Translations under genes and position numbers: made by a program
Part shown: one piece after another, positions 1 through 13,200 of the stretch
Layout: every line of letters starts with the position of its first letter
Numbering within the stretch: position 1 is the stretch's first letter
Notes under the pieces: model-generated
Database searches by the model: none
Told to the model about the DNA's origin: nothing
Seen by the model: only the letters and a program-made list of their open reading frames with translations
Assembly (NCBI GenBank): GCA_020137815.1
Contig: CM035357.1
Coordinates: forward strand, 4,197,996 to 4,261,995
Length of the DNA: 64,000 nucleotides
Source: Hormiphora californensis
Taxonomy: Eukaryota > Ctenophora > Tentaculata > Cydippida > Pleurobrachiidae
Reading direction: 5' to 3'

Positions 1-670
1 TTTGATCCCTGGCCAAGACCCAATATCGGCATGTGTATCTCTATCAGTGTTGCGTCACGTACTCTAGATCAGGGGGATATAGTCGCCACCGAGCTACACC
101 ATGTATATATCAGCTCTCTGACCCCCCTCCCCCCCTCTCGCCCCGATATTGATATGCTCGCACAAAGTACACACACTGCGGCTACATCCGGTTCACTGAG
201 GTGGTGTCTGTAATTTTATCGTCCTGTTGTTGAGTGGATTGTGTTTGTGTGCGAGTTTTGTTTTTTCGATGGAATAATCTTCCGATAGGAAGACACACGG
301 TTTAGAGATGTATCTCGATTACGATATCAATGGAATTGTGGAATCAAGATTATAGTTCCAATATTTTCCATCAAGCGTTCTGCACATGATTGGCATTGGA
401 AGCTGCACAATCCGATTACGGGGGTTTCCAAAAATAGCTCATTCAGTTCTGTAGTGGGCCCTGCCATCTCCTTTCTTCTATTTTCACCCCTTGTTAGTGT
501 TACGTTCAATGGTTTTTCCAATCGTACTATACTACTTAAAGTTAAATACTGTATTGTGTACAGTTCATCTATTTTTAGACAAAACTTAAAGAAAATTGTT
601 ATAAAATCTCCTATTAATAGTGGTATAGTGAAATGGAATGAAAGTTGTTGATTCGGTCAAGGAGTGTAAC
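1..670. other. No recognisable gene
   Basis: I see only short chance reading frames and AT-rich sequence up to the first coding exon at 671. The promoter of the downstream gene presumably lies here, but no clear TATA element is visible. Confidence 0.5.
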
Positions 671-2330
671 ATGGGCATACTTTTATCGTGCATTTATACG
701 CCGCCAAAGGTGAGTTTTATTTGTTACTTATACTCAACAAAGTTCTACCGAATCTTTTAAAAACGATCCAATCTTGTCTAGTCTTGTCTGGTCTCCATCT
801 CGATTCTTGGTACTGCATATAAGCTTTTCCCTTGGACGATCCAAGAGAGAAATAGACAAGTTTTGACATGCGGAGGGATCAATTTGATCTGAGAAAAGTT
901 GGTTCTGCCTGTCAGAGTTTGTCAGTTCTGCCTGTCAGAGTTTGGCACCAATTCCAAAGCTGAACTTTCACTTCATACAACCAGCTACCTAGATAGAGAG
1001 AAAACTGCCTAACCATGCCATGCTGAGTTCTCCAATCTCCAAGTACAATGTTTACTGACACTATCAGTGAATCTTCAAACCCCTATACTATAGGCCCTAT
1101 AGGGCCTATAGGGCCGGGCTCCCGACCCCTGCCTCAATATACCGAACAAAAATAGGTTCCATTCGTGGAACCTAATCTAGGCCACGATCTCTAATCTTTT
1201 ATCCCTAGCCATGTGGCTGTTCAGTGTTCATGCAAATGAGCTCATTTTAATTTCCCTCCTTGTTATGTACTACTGGCTACTGCAGCAGCTCTGGGTAGTA
1301 GTAGTGCAGTAGTACCCGATCCCCCCTCTCTCACGTATCGGTCCACCCTCCAGCACTCTGTCTCTGATCTTTCTTTCAGCTTTCTCTCTGTCTCTCTCTG
1401 TCTCTCTCTGTCTCTTTCTCTTTCTCCCTAGTTAAGCGTCATCCTACTGGGGGTGGCCGATTCTACCACCCTTTCTAATGGAAATGTATTAGGATATGTG
1501 ATCCCCCAGTAGCTAATTTAACTCCCACTCCCAGGACGTTATAGATCCAGTTGTTTCTGAAAATAGGATCTGTATCATAACAGTTAACGCAGAGGCTGAG
1601 GAAGTTGCTGCCCTCCAATCGATCCTGGAGAAACATGAAATCATAGGGGATGATGTCAAGGTCCATGTGATCGAGGACAACTGTCACAAGGGCAGGATGA
1701 GTGCGTATGTGGAGGAGATCAGTGGGGGAGACGAGCTGCCATTTGTAACGTGTAATGGGGAGCCCCTGGGAGCTTATAGCCAGATAATGGCCATGGCCGA
1801 TACTGGGGATCTTTACAAAGCTATTCATGGGAAGGTAAGTGCAGCTTTTGGAAAGTGCCATTGGGGGAAATCAGTCTTTCCTTCAGGCACGACTGATTTC
1901 ACCCAGTGCCTTTTAGTCTAGAAATTGGTTATATTTTGATTACTTAATAATGTGCATGTATTTTAACACTCGTTCTATTCAAGGAGAAAGAAAAAGAGCC
2001 AGAGCAAAATGTTAAACCCGAGAGGAAAACTAGTGTCTTAGGATTCTTTGGTACGTGTTCATTTCTCTTCGAACCTTTTACCAGTTCTATAATTCATACC
2101 TTTTACGTTACCAATGAATAATTGTGGTTTAACTTTAAAGACGCCCTGTATATCATGGTAGGGTGATTCATTTCGAGGAGAGACTCCAATTTTATATCAA
2201 CAACATTTAATTTCAAACTAATTTCATTTCAGACGGAGGTAATGATAAGAGTAAGAAGAAGAGCAGTAGCACGAAAAAGAGGAAGAATACGAATACTGAC
2301 GCCTCATCCGTCGCTTCCTCCAAAAAATAA
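671..2330 (+). CDS. Glutaredoxin/thioredoxin-fold small protein (4 exons)
   Basis: Four exons, 671-709, 1535-1834, 1984-2050 and 2233-2330, join with phases 0, 0 and 1 and give 167 residues. All introns are GT-AG. Residues about 14-113 resemble a glutaredoxin domain: a strand with ICIITVNAEAEE, then the typical PFVTCNGEPLGAYSQIM stretch, where glutaredoxins have the cis-Pro, glycine-rich glutathione-binding loop, and a final DLYKAI helix. The usual CxxC/CxxS active site at the first strand is absent, so a redox enzyme role is doubtful; SH3BGR-type or other catalytically silent family members are alternatives. The N-terminus MGILLSC could be myristoylated at Gly2 and palmitoylated at Cys7 (inference). 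The tail is Lys/Ser-rich. An AATAAA signal follows at 2426-2431. The start is the first ATG of an otherwise 13-codon exon. Confidence 0.75.
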
Positions 2331-2425
2331 CAACTTTGCTCAATATTGGACACTTTTTTGGGAAACTGTAATTGGACAGATGAGATCTGGATTTATTGCC
2401 CGATTTTATTTGATACTTTGTTAAA

Positions 2426-2431
2426 AATAAA
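2426..2431 (+). terminator. Poly(A) signal AATAAA
   Basis: A canonical AATAAA lies about 96 bp after the stop codon of the glutaredoxin-fold gene, in an AT-rich 3' region. Confidence 0.5.
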
Positions 2432-3178
2432 TTGCTAAACAGGGAGCTAAAGTTGAACAAAATCATTTGAATTTTAGACAAACTTTTGGAATTTACTGAA
2501 ACAATTATATTTGGTCCTTGAATATCGATCGAACTTTATCTACATGCTTATTTCTTTGGGTATCTGTGTTAAATTGACATGAAAATTTCAAGATGCATTG
2601 GATATGTATATCTGATTGTTTGATATATGGTATGGTTAGATTTTGTAAATATCCAATTATTACAGTATGTTATCTGACGAGTTTTATTGGTGTTGCAAAT
2701 ATTTGAAGATCCCGATATGGGATATAATTTATATTATAAAGATATACTTTATATTATAAAGAACTTGTGGCTGCACTTTCAGGCAGATCGTACTGACCCT
2801 TTCTCGTGGGAAGAGCGCCTGGTTTTAAATCATCCATCGCTCTGACAGTGGTTACTGCAGCAAAATAATATTATTTTCTCACGGTAAAAACTCGAGACGT
2901 TTACTGTTAAATAGACCAGTATGATTAACCTATCCTGACAATCATATAAAAGCGTTCTCAGCTTCCTGAATTCTTGGAATTACAACTTGTTCGATTATAA
3001 AATTTTTGAAATGAATTCTGCAGAAAAGATCAACTCCTAACCCCTATTTTATTGAATCCCCCATTCTGCGACGTTTTTGATGCTTGCTGATTGGTTTATG
3101 GTCACGTGCCAGGTGCCTGGGATCGGAGATTCTGTAGATTGAAAGAGGGCGAGAGAGAGAGGGTGAGAGAGGGCGAGA

Positions 3179-3216
<38 letters not shown>

Positions 3217-3402
3217 GAGAGAGATGGTGAGAGAGATGGTGAGAGAGATGGCGTGAGAGAAAGAGAAGCGGAGCCTCAGCTATTATCTTCTATAGTTCCA
3301 GCATATATAATAAGAATACATCTCTGGCGGCGCCTTGTTATTGTGAACCTCGTGCCGCTTCTGCTTTCGGGCAGACGGCCGTGCACCCCAATGGGGTCTG
3401 AA

Positions 3403-3507
3403 CAGGAACCGACCGACACAAGTAAACAACCAATCATGCACTCGTTATTTAGGTGACTGGTTATCAACCAATCAGGGACCTGTATTTCCTGATTCGGTCG
3501 GTTCCTG
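3403..3507. mobile_element. hAT-like MITE, copy 1
   Basis: A 105-bp element starts CAGGAACCGACCGA and ends TCGGTCGGTTCCTG. It is flanked by a perfect 8-bp direct duplication GGTCTGAA at 3395-3402 and 3508-3515. CAG...CTG ends with 8-bp duplications are typical of the hAT superfamily. There is no coding capacity. Related copies lie at 11217-11317 and 34496-34604. Confidence 0.85.
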
Positions 3508-3822
3508 GGTCTGAATTAAAGGACCGGCCTAAGACCGAGTAGCATCCAGAGGAGAAACACTTTAGCTCACACGTCACGCACGTAGCACCTGGCCTTCACT
3601 ATCCCTCTACCTCTAATTCCCTTTCTCTATCCCTCTAACTCCCTTTCTCTATCTCAATCTCTCTTTCTCTCGCTAACTCCCTGTCTCCCTCTTTGATAGT
3701 GAGTGGCCTCTACGGTTCGGTATACTCTAAACGGGTTAAGCGTGTCAATCAAACTAACGTACAGCTCAGTAGTCTCGGTGACGGTGAGAAACATTGTGGT
3801 GGTGACCTGTCTACTTTCACTA

Positions 3823-3989
<167 letters not shown>

Positions 3990-4219
3990 CCCTCTCTTTG
4001 TTTGTGTTTCCATCACTATATTCCTTGTCATCCTCGACTCTCTACTCACAATCTCTCGCTCTTATCCCACCAACAGGTGCTCCACTTTAGAGGGGAGGGA
4101 GGGGGCAGTTAGTGAAGTACGATGATCACGTGGCTAACACCTAAATAGATGACCACCTCGAGACAACAGCTCTCCACTGCTTTCTCCGTCTCCATTTCTC
4201 TCGCAGCTCACTTTGAAGT

Positions 4220-7200
4220 ATGAAAGTTGTTGCGGCTCTGTTCCTTCTCGCGGCCAGCCAGGTAAACGAACAGATAAACAGAAAGACAGACTGACAAACA
4301 AACAAACAAACAAACAGACAGACATACTTTGTGAATTGGAGACAAACATACTTCTGAGTGAGTCGATTCAAATTTGAGTCGACTCACTCAGAAGTATGTT
4401 TGTCTCCAATTCATTAAGTTTGATCAAATCCGGGAACGCAGGAGTTAGTGGCGACAGTACTGCAAACGGATAGACAAGGACAGACACGGATATGACAGAT
4501 AATGACAGACAATGACAGACAAACTGACACAGTGACAGACACGGATATGACAGATAATGACAGACAATGACAGACAAACTGACACAGTGACAGACACGGA
4601 CATGACAGACAATGACAGACAATGACAGACAAACTAACACAATGACAGACATGGACATGACAATGACAATGACAGATATTGACAGACAAACTGACAAAGT
4701 GACAGACTATGACAGACACGGGCATGACACGGACAATGACAAACATGAGACAAGGACAAAGGATTCCTTGAAGTTGAAGGGATCCGAATAGTATAGACAA
4801 AAACACACAGACAGACAGTCAAATAAACAAACAGACAAATTACAAACGGACAGTAACATTTTGCTCCCTCTCCAGGTCCTGGCCAGCCACACAACTCTGG
4901 ATGATATAGATAACCTAGCCGAGGGTGCTCCTTGTCCAAAAGGTAACTACCAAAGAAGTACCACTTGAGCCAGGCGCCTTCGGGGTGCAGTGCGAGGTAC
5001 AGTCGAACCAAACCAAACCAAACCAAAGAAGAGTCTCAAAATGAGTTTTACAAAATAGAATACACACTAAATTAAAACATTAGGTTTAATAATTGTGAAG
5101 TCCTCCACGGGTCGAGAGCTTCTAGTATCCTCCTGCGGCGACCTACTGTCCGTATCCACCAGCGGCGACCTGCTGTCCGTATCCTCCGGCGGCGACCTGT
5201 CCTCCGTATCCTCCAGCGGCGACCTGCTGTCCGTATCCTCCAGCGGCGACCTGTCCACCGTATCCGGCGACCTGCTGCCCGTATGCGACCTGCTGTCCAT
5301 ATCCACCATAGGCAGCACCTCCAGCTCCCTGGACCACGACGATCTCCTTGCCTTCATAGGGATCAGCAGCCTCGACAGTCTCTCCATCAGTAGTTACCTT
5401 GACCAGCTTGTACCGGATGATGTTCTGTTCGGGCTGTTGGGCGGCCTGGATAACACCAACAACACCGAGTCCACCAAATCCAGCTCCGGCAACCTGGCCA
5501 CCGTATCCAGCCTGGGCACCATATCCACCCTGGGCACCCCATCCAATCTGGGCTCCTCCGTATCCACCCTGGGCACCGTATCCACCCTGGGCACCCCATC
5601 CAATCTGGGCTCCTCCGTATCCACCCTGGGCTCCTCCGTATCCAGTCTGGACTCCGGGAATGGGAGCGAAGCCTTGAGCGGCCCACGGGTTGTATCCTCC
5701 GTTCTGGACACCACCACCATATCCTCCTCCGTTCTGGACACCACCACCATATCCTCCACCGTACACATTTCCATTGTCAGTACCCACGGTAGCCTTCTCC
5801 TTCTTGTTGTATTTCAGCTCACCAACCTAAAAGGGGGTTAAAATGGGATTAGATATCAATATAAAAATACCGGTCTCCCATGGGGGGGGAGAAGATTAAT
5901 AAATAACTGCATTGATTAAAATTGATTAAATTGGGTTCACCCACCTCGGCATTGTCATTGTCCTCTGTGCTCGGCTCCTCGGTCTCGATGACAGGAATAG
6001 CGAGGGTCAGGGAAAGGAGGGTCAGGAACAAGATGCTCTTCATTGTGGTGATGATAGAGAGATGGATAATAGTGAGGATTTCTCGGAAGGATGGGGATGA
6101 TTTATACTGAGTGGTGGGTGTGGGGATAGACTAAACATGGTGTAGGTTCAGTCAAAACAAAAGTGCTAATAGCATGACGTGGTTTTCTAAACGCACGTCA
6201 CATCACCCGGTTTCAGCTTTAAATTTTGAATAAATCATAGCAATGTTATTATAGGCCATATAAACAATATAGGCCATAACAATATAGGACATCTAGCATT
6301 CTCTAAATTCAGAATATCAAAAAGTCTAACAAATCATTACACCCCCAGGTTCTTTCTCCATTCTCTAAAAGTCTAACGAATCATCCCCAGGTTCTTTCTC
6401 CATTCTCTAAAAGTCTAACGAATCATCCCCAGGTTCTTTCTCCATTCTCTAAAAGTCTACCAAATCATCCCAGGTTCGTTCTCCTTTCTCTAAAAGTCTA
6501 ACAAATCATGCTCCAGGTTCGTTCTCCTTTACCGGAACCCATGATCCCAACGGAGAGGGAGCTTGTGAGCTGTGCTACTCTGGAGAATACAGCTCTGTGG
6601 AGGGTGCCCTTGAGTTTTGTGAGATGTGCCCCGCTGGACAAACCTCTCTTGAAGGTAAGATAAGAGAGTTTGAAATGGGGGGGGGGGGGTGCCCCGCTGG
6701 ACAAACCTCCCTTGTTGGTGACATAGACACCGTGCGCGACCAAGATTGAGCTCACACACAGGTGTCTGCTCCGCCTCAAAAAGAGTCGTTTCTTTCAAGG
6801 GATGTTGCACGCGATCCACTGGACCGATTTGCATCCGGTTTGTCGCAAAAGACTACAAATGATCCTAACATACTGGAAAATAGCCGAGAAGTTTGTCTGT
6901 CAACAGGAAGTGGGTCAAAATTGACACTGAAGTCAAACCTATAATCTGGCTTCCGAGAGTTTCTGCACTACGCCCATGCGATTTAGAAGATATTGGGAGA
7001 TATGTTGATGCAATTAGCATCAGCTATTAATGCCGGGTATTTTCCAGTACTCACAAGAGTTCAACCTATCTTCTGATACCCTCAGATTCATTCTACACCG
7101 TCTGCAGGGAGTGGTGCAAAAAGGCTCGGAAGCCAGATTATAGATTTGACTTCAGTGTCAATTTTGACCCACTTCCTGTTGACAGACAAACTTCTCGGGT

Positions 7201-10200
7201 ATTTTCCAGTAAACTAGAACCAATTTGTAGTCTTTTGCGACAAACCGGATGCAAATCGGTCCAGTGGATCACGTGCAATTTGGCTTGAAAGACACGACCC
7301 TTTTTTAGGGGGCGGAGCGGACATGCCTATGTGCGAGCTCGATCTCGGTCGCTGTGCGACCTCGATCTCGCACGCACTAGGTGTCTATGTCACCAACCTC
7401 CCTTGAAGGTACATATTGAGAGAGAAGAGAATTAGAAATGGGGGGGGGGGTGCCCCCCTGGACAAAACTCTCTTGAAGGTAAGAGAAGAGAGTTTGAAAT
7501 GGGGGGGGGGGGTGCCCCTCTGGACAAACCTCCCTTGAAGGTAAGAGAAGAGAGTTTGAAATGGGGGGGGGGGTTGCCCCTCTGGACAAATCTCCCTTGA
7601 AGGTTGTCATACACTGACTTAACTGTACACCGCACGTGTGAAAGAGGACGGTCTTATATGAGACAACTTGAAGGTAGGTATTGAGAGAGAAGAGAGTTAG
7701 AAATGGGGGCCCCGGGGGGGGGGGGGGGTGCGCCGCTGGATAAACCTCTCTTGAAGGTACGTATTGAGAGGAGACAATTAGAAATGGGGGTAGGCTTGAG
7801 ATGTTGGGCACTGGTCTTTTTGTAGGACATAATATGACAGACTGATCGACTTTAAGACACTTTTCTCTCTCAACCCGGCCAAAATGAATCCCTGCATTTC
7901 GTTAAGAACAAGGGCTTGCCACGTCAAGAAACCTATATTCTTATCAGCTGCAGAACATGCAACAAGCGCTAGTTTTTTCTTAGAGCAAGCTGATAAAAAT
8001 AGGATACCTAGATTTTGTATGGTTTATTGTTATCTTGAAAACTTTTACTTGCATCTATAGTCTAATCGCGTCATATATAATTTAACCGGAACTTTGATAA
8101 GACTTACTAGGCCTGGGTAAAATTCGAAATAAAAGCTGATTTATTATTTTAACTCTAAAAATGGTTTGTCTCGGCTTTTTGTTTCTAGTCGTGCTTTCCA
8201 TAGATGCGTCCATTGTAACTGACAATGAAGTCAAAACCTGCTCGGAGACAACCGGTAAAACACCAATTAATAGGGGTTTTTATACGATACGAAGAGTGTG
8301 ATTTATTATCGCGCAGTTGCTGATTGAAAACTGTTTTGAACAACACGTCCTAGCAACACCCTAACAACACCCCTAGGTGCCTGGGGTTGTGATAACTGTG
8401 CCGCTGGAACCATTGCCCCTAACAACACCCTAACAACACCCTAACAACACGATTATAACAACACTGCACCCTAACAACTCCCCCTAGGTGCCTGAGGTTG
8501 TGATAACTGTGCTGCTGGAACCATTGTCCATAACAACACCCTAACAACACCCCCTAGGTGCCTGGGGTTGTGATAACTGTGCCGCTGGAACCATTGCCCC
8601 TGATGAGGGTATGGGAGAGTGTGATCAGTGTCCTGAGGGAATGTACAGTGAGGAAGGGTGCTAGCATCTGTTCTAACTGCCTCGCTGGCTTCTACCAGGT
8701 ACGTACCAGTTAGCATATATCTGCTGTCAGAGTGTGCCCTGAGAAAGAGAGAGGCACTGTCTCAGTACCAGCTAATTAGTATTTCGAGCTTCAGTACGAC
8801 AGTGGACAGTGCAGAGAGTATCAATTTAAAACTCTTAAACACATATAGCAACCCGATTCCAGGACGAAGCTGGTAGTGGAAGCTGCAAATCGTGCCCTGC
8901 TGGCCAGTACTCCCAGACAGATGCCTCCAAGTCTTGTGAGACATGCCCCGCTGGACAGAGCTGCCCTGAGCAGAGCAGTGACCCTACCGCCTGTACCGAC
9001 TGTCAGGTTAGTGTTGGGGGGGAGGGGTTCAGGGTGTTGTCAGGCTGTTTTTAGGGTGTTTTTAGGGTGTTGGTAGGGTCTGGTATAACTGCAGGCTAGG
9101 TCGGTAGTATATACGAACATTCGTGTGAATTACCATGTCTCCATATGAGATATTAACAATTCTAACGAGTTAAATTATAATATTTCACTGATATTTCATC
9201 CTATAATTCCAGCCTGGCCACTTCTCCGCTGCTGGAAGTGCTTGTAACGAGTGTCCTGTAGAGACTTACCAAGATGATGCCGGTGCTAGCGAGTGCAAAC
9301 CCTGCCCTACCAACACCGATCAGACAGGTATAATAATGGATAGGTACTCGGTTCTATGAATGTCATAATTTTGTTTCCAGGTCCTGGGAGGACTATCGGT
9401 TTAACTTTATCCCCAATTCCCCATTCCCCATCCTGATCCAAAGCTTCATAATACTGATCTGTATATGATATCCCAGGTGCTACCGTGTGCAAGGTTTCCT
9501 GCCCCGCTGGTCAGACTGAGATCGATGGAGTGTGTACTGACTGCCCTGTTGGTACCTTTGAGAACGGTGGATCCTGTGTGCCTTGTGCCGCTGGAACTTA
9601 CAGTGCCCTTACCGGTTAGTGGCTATAGTACAGTCGGACCCCAATTTAGTGGCATCCTCGGGGGAAAAATCCTGCCACTAAATCGGGGTGCCACTAAATC
9701 GGGTTCAAATAATGTTAATGGCTAGTAGTTGTTACTGGTTGTTAGTGGTTGTTAGTGGCTTTTAGTGGCTCTCATTCTGTGAGGGTTCGGTAGAGTGTGT
9801 ACGTGTAGTGTGTTGGGTTAGTAATAATATCTTCCTGCTTTTTTGTTATGTCTGTGGTATGTCATGAGCAATCTGAAAGTCAGCAATTCTAGAAACATCC
9901 TGAATGACTTACACGACATCAGAGGTGCAGATATCTGATACGATATAGGTTATAGCGTGCCAAACTCTGACCCGCGGTAGGGCAGAACAACATTGCAACC
10001 TCATCATATTGTCTAGAGCAAGAACATGTTCAATCTAGACATGATATGACGGCATTGTAGCTTATTACATGTAATCACTAATCACTAATCACTAATCACT
10101 AATCACTAATCACTATAATCACTAATCACTAATTACACTAATCACTAATCATTAATCACTAATCACTAATCACTAATCACTAATCACTAATCACTAATCA

Positions 10201-13200
10201 CTAATTACTATAATCACTAATCACTAATCACTAATCACTAATTACTATAATCACTAATATCACCCAATTACAGGATCGACTACCTGTGACAAATGTGCCG
10301 CTGGCAGTTTCAGCTCTGAGGGTTCCACCGAGTGCGCTCTGTGCTCCGCTGGACAATTCCAAGACAAAGAAGGTGCTGGAAATTGTGAAATCTGCCCCGC
10401 TGGACAGTATTCTGATATCGAAGGTAACAGTGTGTTTCTTTGGTAATGAAGTTAACCCTTCCTTGCCAGCGTGCGAAGGTCGCCAAGAGAGGTTATTTCG
10501 TCGAGCCTAATGGGTTAAAATGCTAGGGGTATGGCTTCGAACAACATCATAACAACACCCTAACAACACCCTAACAACTCCCTAACAACTCCCTATAACA
10601 ACACCATCTGATCCTGCACTGCATTTAGGTGCTACCGCATGTGACAAGTGTGCCACTGGAACCATTGCCCCTAACAACACCCTAACAACACCCTAACAAC
10701 ACCCTAACAACACCTTAAAAACACCCTAACAACTCCCTAACATGACAACACCCTAACAACACCATCTCCCACAGGTGCTACCGCATGTGACAAGTGTGCC
10801 GCTGGAACCTACAACGGAGAGAGTGGGGCCACTGAGTGTACTGCCTGCCCTACTGGAGCTGTCGCTGAACACGAAGGACAGGTATTTATATAGGAATTAT
10901 TTTAACCTTGTAATAGACATCTTCTGCAGCTGTTACATAATATGTATTTTCATTGATTTAATAGACATCTTCTGTATACATATTGTCTCGATATAAATCC
11001 TCCTAATCTAAATCCTCCTAATTCCCCATCGTTCCCATCATTTCAGGTATCCTGTCAACTGTGTGAGGCTGGATCCTTTGCCGCTTCTGCCACCCAGTGC
11101 TCCCTCTGCTCCATCGGAACGTACAGTGGGGAGGACGGTGCGACATCTTGTACACCTTGTACTGCAGGTTGGTCACGCAGTCACCCGGCCCTATTATTGC
11201 ATATTATATTAATCAGCAGGAACCGATCGAATCAGGAAATACTGGTCTCTGATAACCAGTCACGTGACCTAAATAACGAGTTCTGATTGGTTGTTTACTT
11301 GTGTCGGTCGGGTCTTGTTAATTAGGAAAACACGGTGATCTATAATGGGACTGTGGCATTGCACGGTAGTATGGTAGTTAAGGTCGTGCGCACTTTTTGG
11401 CGCCATTTGGCGCCAAATTGGCGCCATTTTGGCGCCACGTGGCGCCATTTTGGCGATATTTTAGCGCCAAATGGCGCCAAAATTTGGCGACTGCGCAAAA
11501 ACCCCCCCCATTTGGCCCCCCCAAAAGGCCCCCAATTGGGAAAGGGGGGTCCCGGCCATGGCTTTATTAAATCCCACTTTGGCCCAAAATTTGGCGCCAA
11601 AAAACGCCATAGGCTTTTCCGGGGTGGCGCCAAACCAGGGGAGGGGGCGCCATAATGCTCTGGGGTACTTGGTTGGCTTTTGCGTGTGGGCCTTTTTTTA
11701 AATAGGGGCCCAAACTTTTTGGCGTAAAAAAAAACCGATTTCTGGGGGGGGGCGCCACACCACTGGGTGCGCCCCTTTTAAAAACTCGGGCGGTTTTAAA
11801 TGTTATTTGTTGGGGGGCCAAACCGTTGCCCGGGGCGGAAAATTAAAACGGCGCCACACATTGGGCGCCACATTAATGGCCCACTTATAAGGGGCCCCCA
11901 CTTTATATGTGGCCCCATTGGAATTGCCGAAAAGGGCCCCTTTCCCGTGAGGCATTTTTGAAGTTGTCGTGTTACCTACCAAGCCTTAAAAACCGGTTTT
12001 TTCCGACATAAAACTCCTACCCGGCCCAACCAAAATTCCTTTTAAATTTCTAGGTAAAAAAAAGGGGCCCCCCCGGGAACCAAAAAACCCCCAAAAATGC
12101 CCAGTCTAAATTTATTTGGGGGAAGGTGTGTAATTACCCCTAAATTGATTGGTAAATAACAAAGGAAAAACCGTTATCAAAACCCTTGGGAAAAAGGAGT
12201 AGAGATAAAAAATTAAAGGGGCCCCAAAAGTGTTCAGTGTCCTCGAAATTAAGGGGGGGTGGGTTTCCCCCAAAAAAAGGGGTTTTATCTCACTTTTAAA
12301 TTTGGAAATTTGGGGAAAATTTTGCCTTTCACATAGCCGTTTCTGGCCATTTGGCTATATTTCCCATTTTTAGGAAAGGGGGAGAGCCCAAAACCCGGGG
12401 GCACGGAAATGTTCAGCGTTCTCGAATTGTGGGGGTGGGGGTGCTGAAATTAAGTCTCTACCCTCACCCGGGTTTAAAATTCGAAAAAATTGGATAATTG
12501 GGTTTTAAAAAAACCTTTTTAAGGCTTTTAAAAATTGGCTTTGAGGTGAGAAAAACAAATTTTTTTTAGACCGCAAAAGCGACAAGGCCCTCCATCCCCG
12601 TGGGAAATTTTTTAGAGTTTTTTCCCCTTTTGGGTCCCAATTTTTTGGGAAAAGGGCCAAATTTTGGGGGGGTCGACGGGTTTTTTCATTTTAAGCCCCC
12701 AAATTTTCAACCGTTTAGGAAGCCGTTATTTGGTTTTAAAAAGGTCTAAAAAATTAAAAAAGGGTTTAAAAACCCCACTTTTAATGGCGCCAAAACATTT
12801 TTTGGCGCCAATAAATGTTGGCGCCATCCATAAAAACTTTGCCCCAAAAAAGGTTTGGCGGTGGCGGAGTCAAAAAGTGCCATATTTGGGCCCGTTCCCA
12901 AAATATTTTGAGTGGCGCCCTTTTTTGGGGCGCCACCCCTTTTTGGTGTGGGGGCCACTCTAAAATCGGTTTTTTTTGTTGGCCCCAAAATTTAGCGCCA
13001 AATTAAAACCAACTGGCGGCCAAAACCCCAAACCCCCATCTAATACCGCCAGCAGGTAGGGCCCACTTTCCGTGGTATGGCGCCACTCCCCCCCGGGCCA
13101 TTTTGGCTTTTGCAACCGCCATGGGCGATTGATACCGCCTTGGCGGGCCCAAACCCCAATTTTGGCGTTTTTTTGGCGCCACGGGCGCCACGTGGCGAGG

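Noticed and set aside
1085-1120. Palindromic GGCCCTATAGGGCCTATAGGGCC
   Set aside because: Short local palindrome with no flanking signal; could be chance or a small repeat.
9628-9710. TACAGTCGGACCCC... word similar to pogo/mariner TIRs
   Set aside because: Only one end and a partial inverted copy are visible, with no second boundary; too little to call an element.
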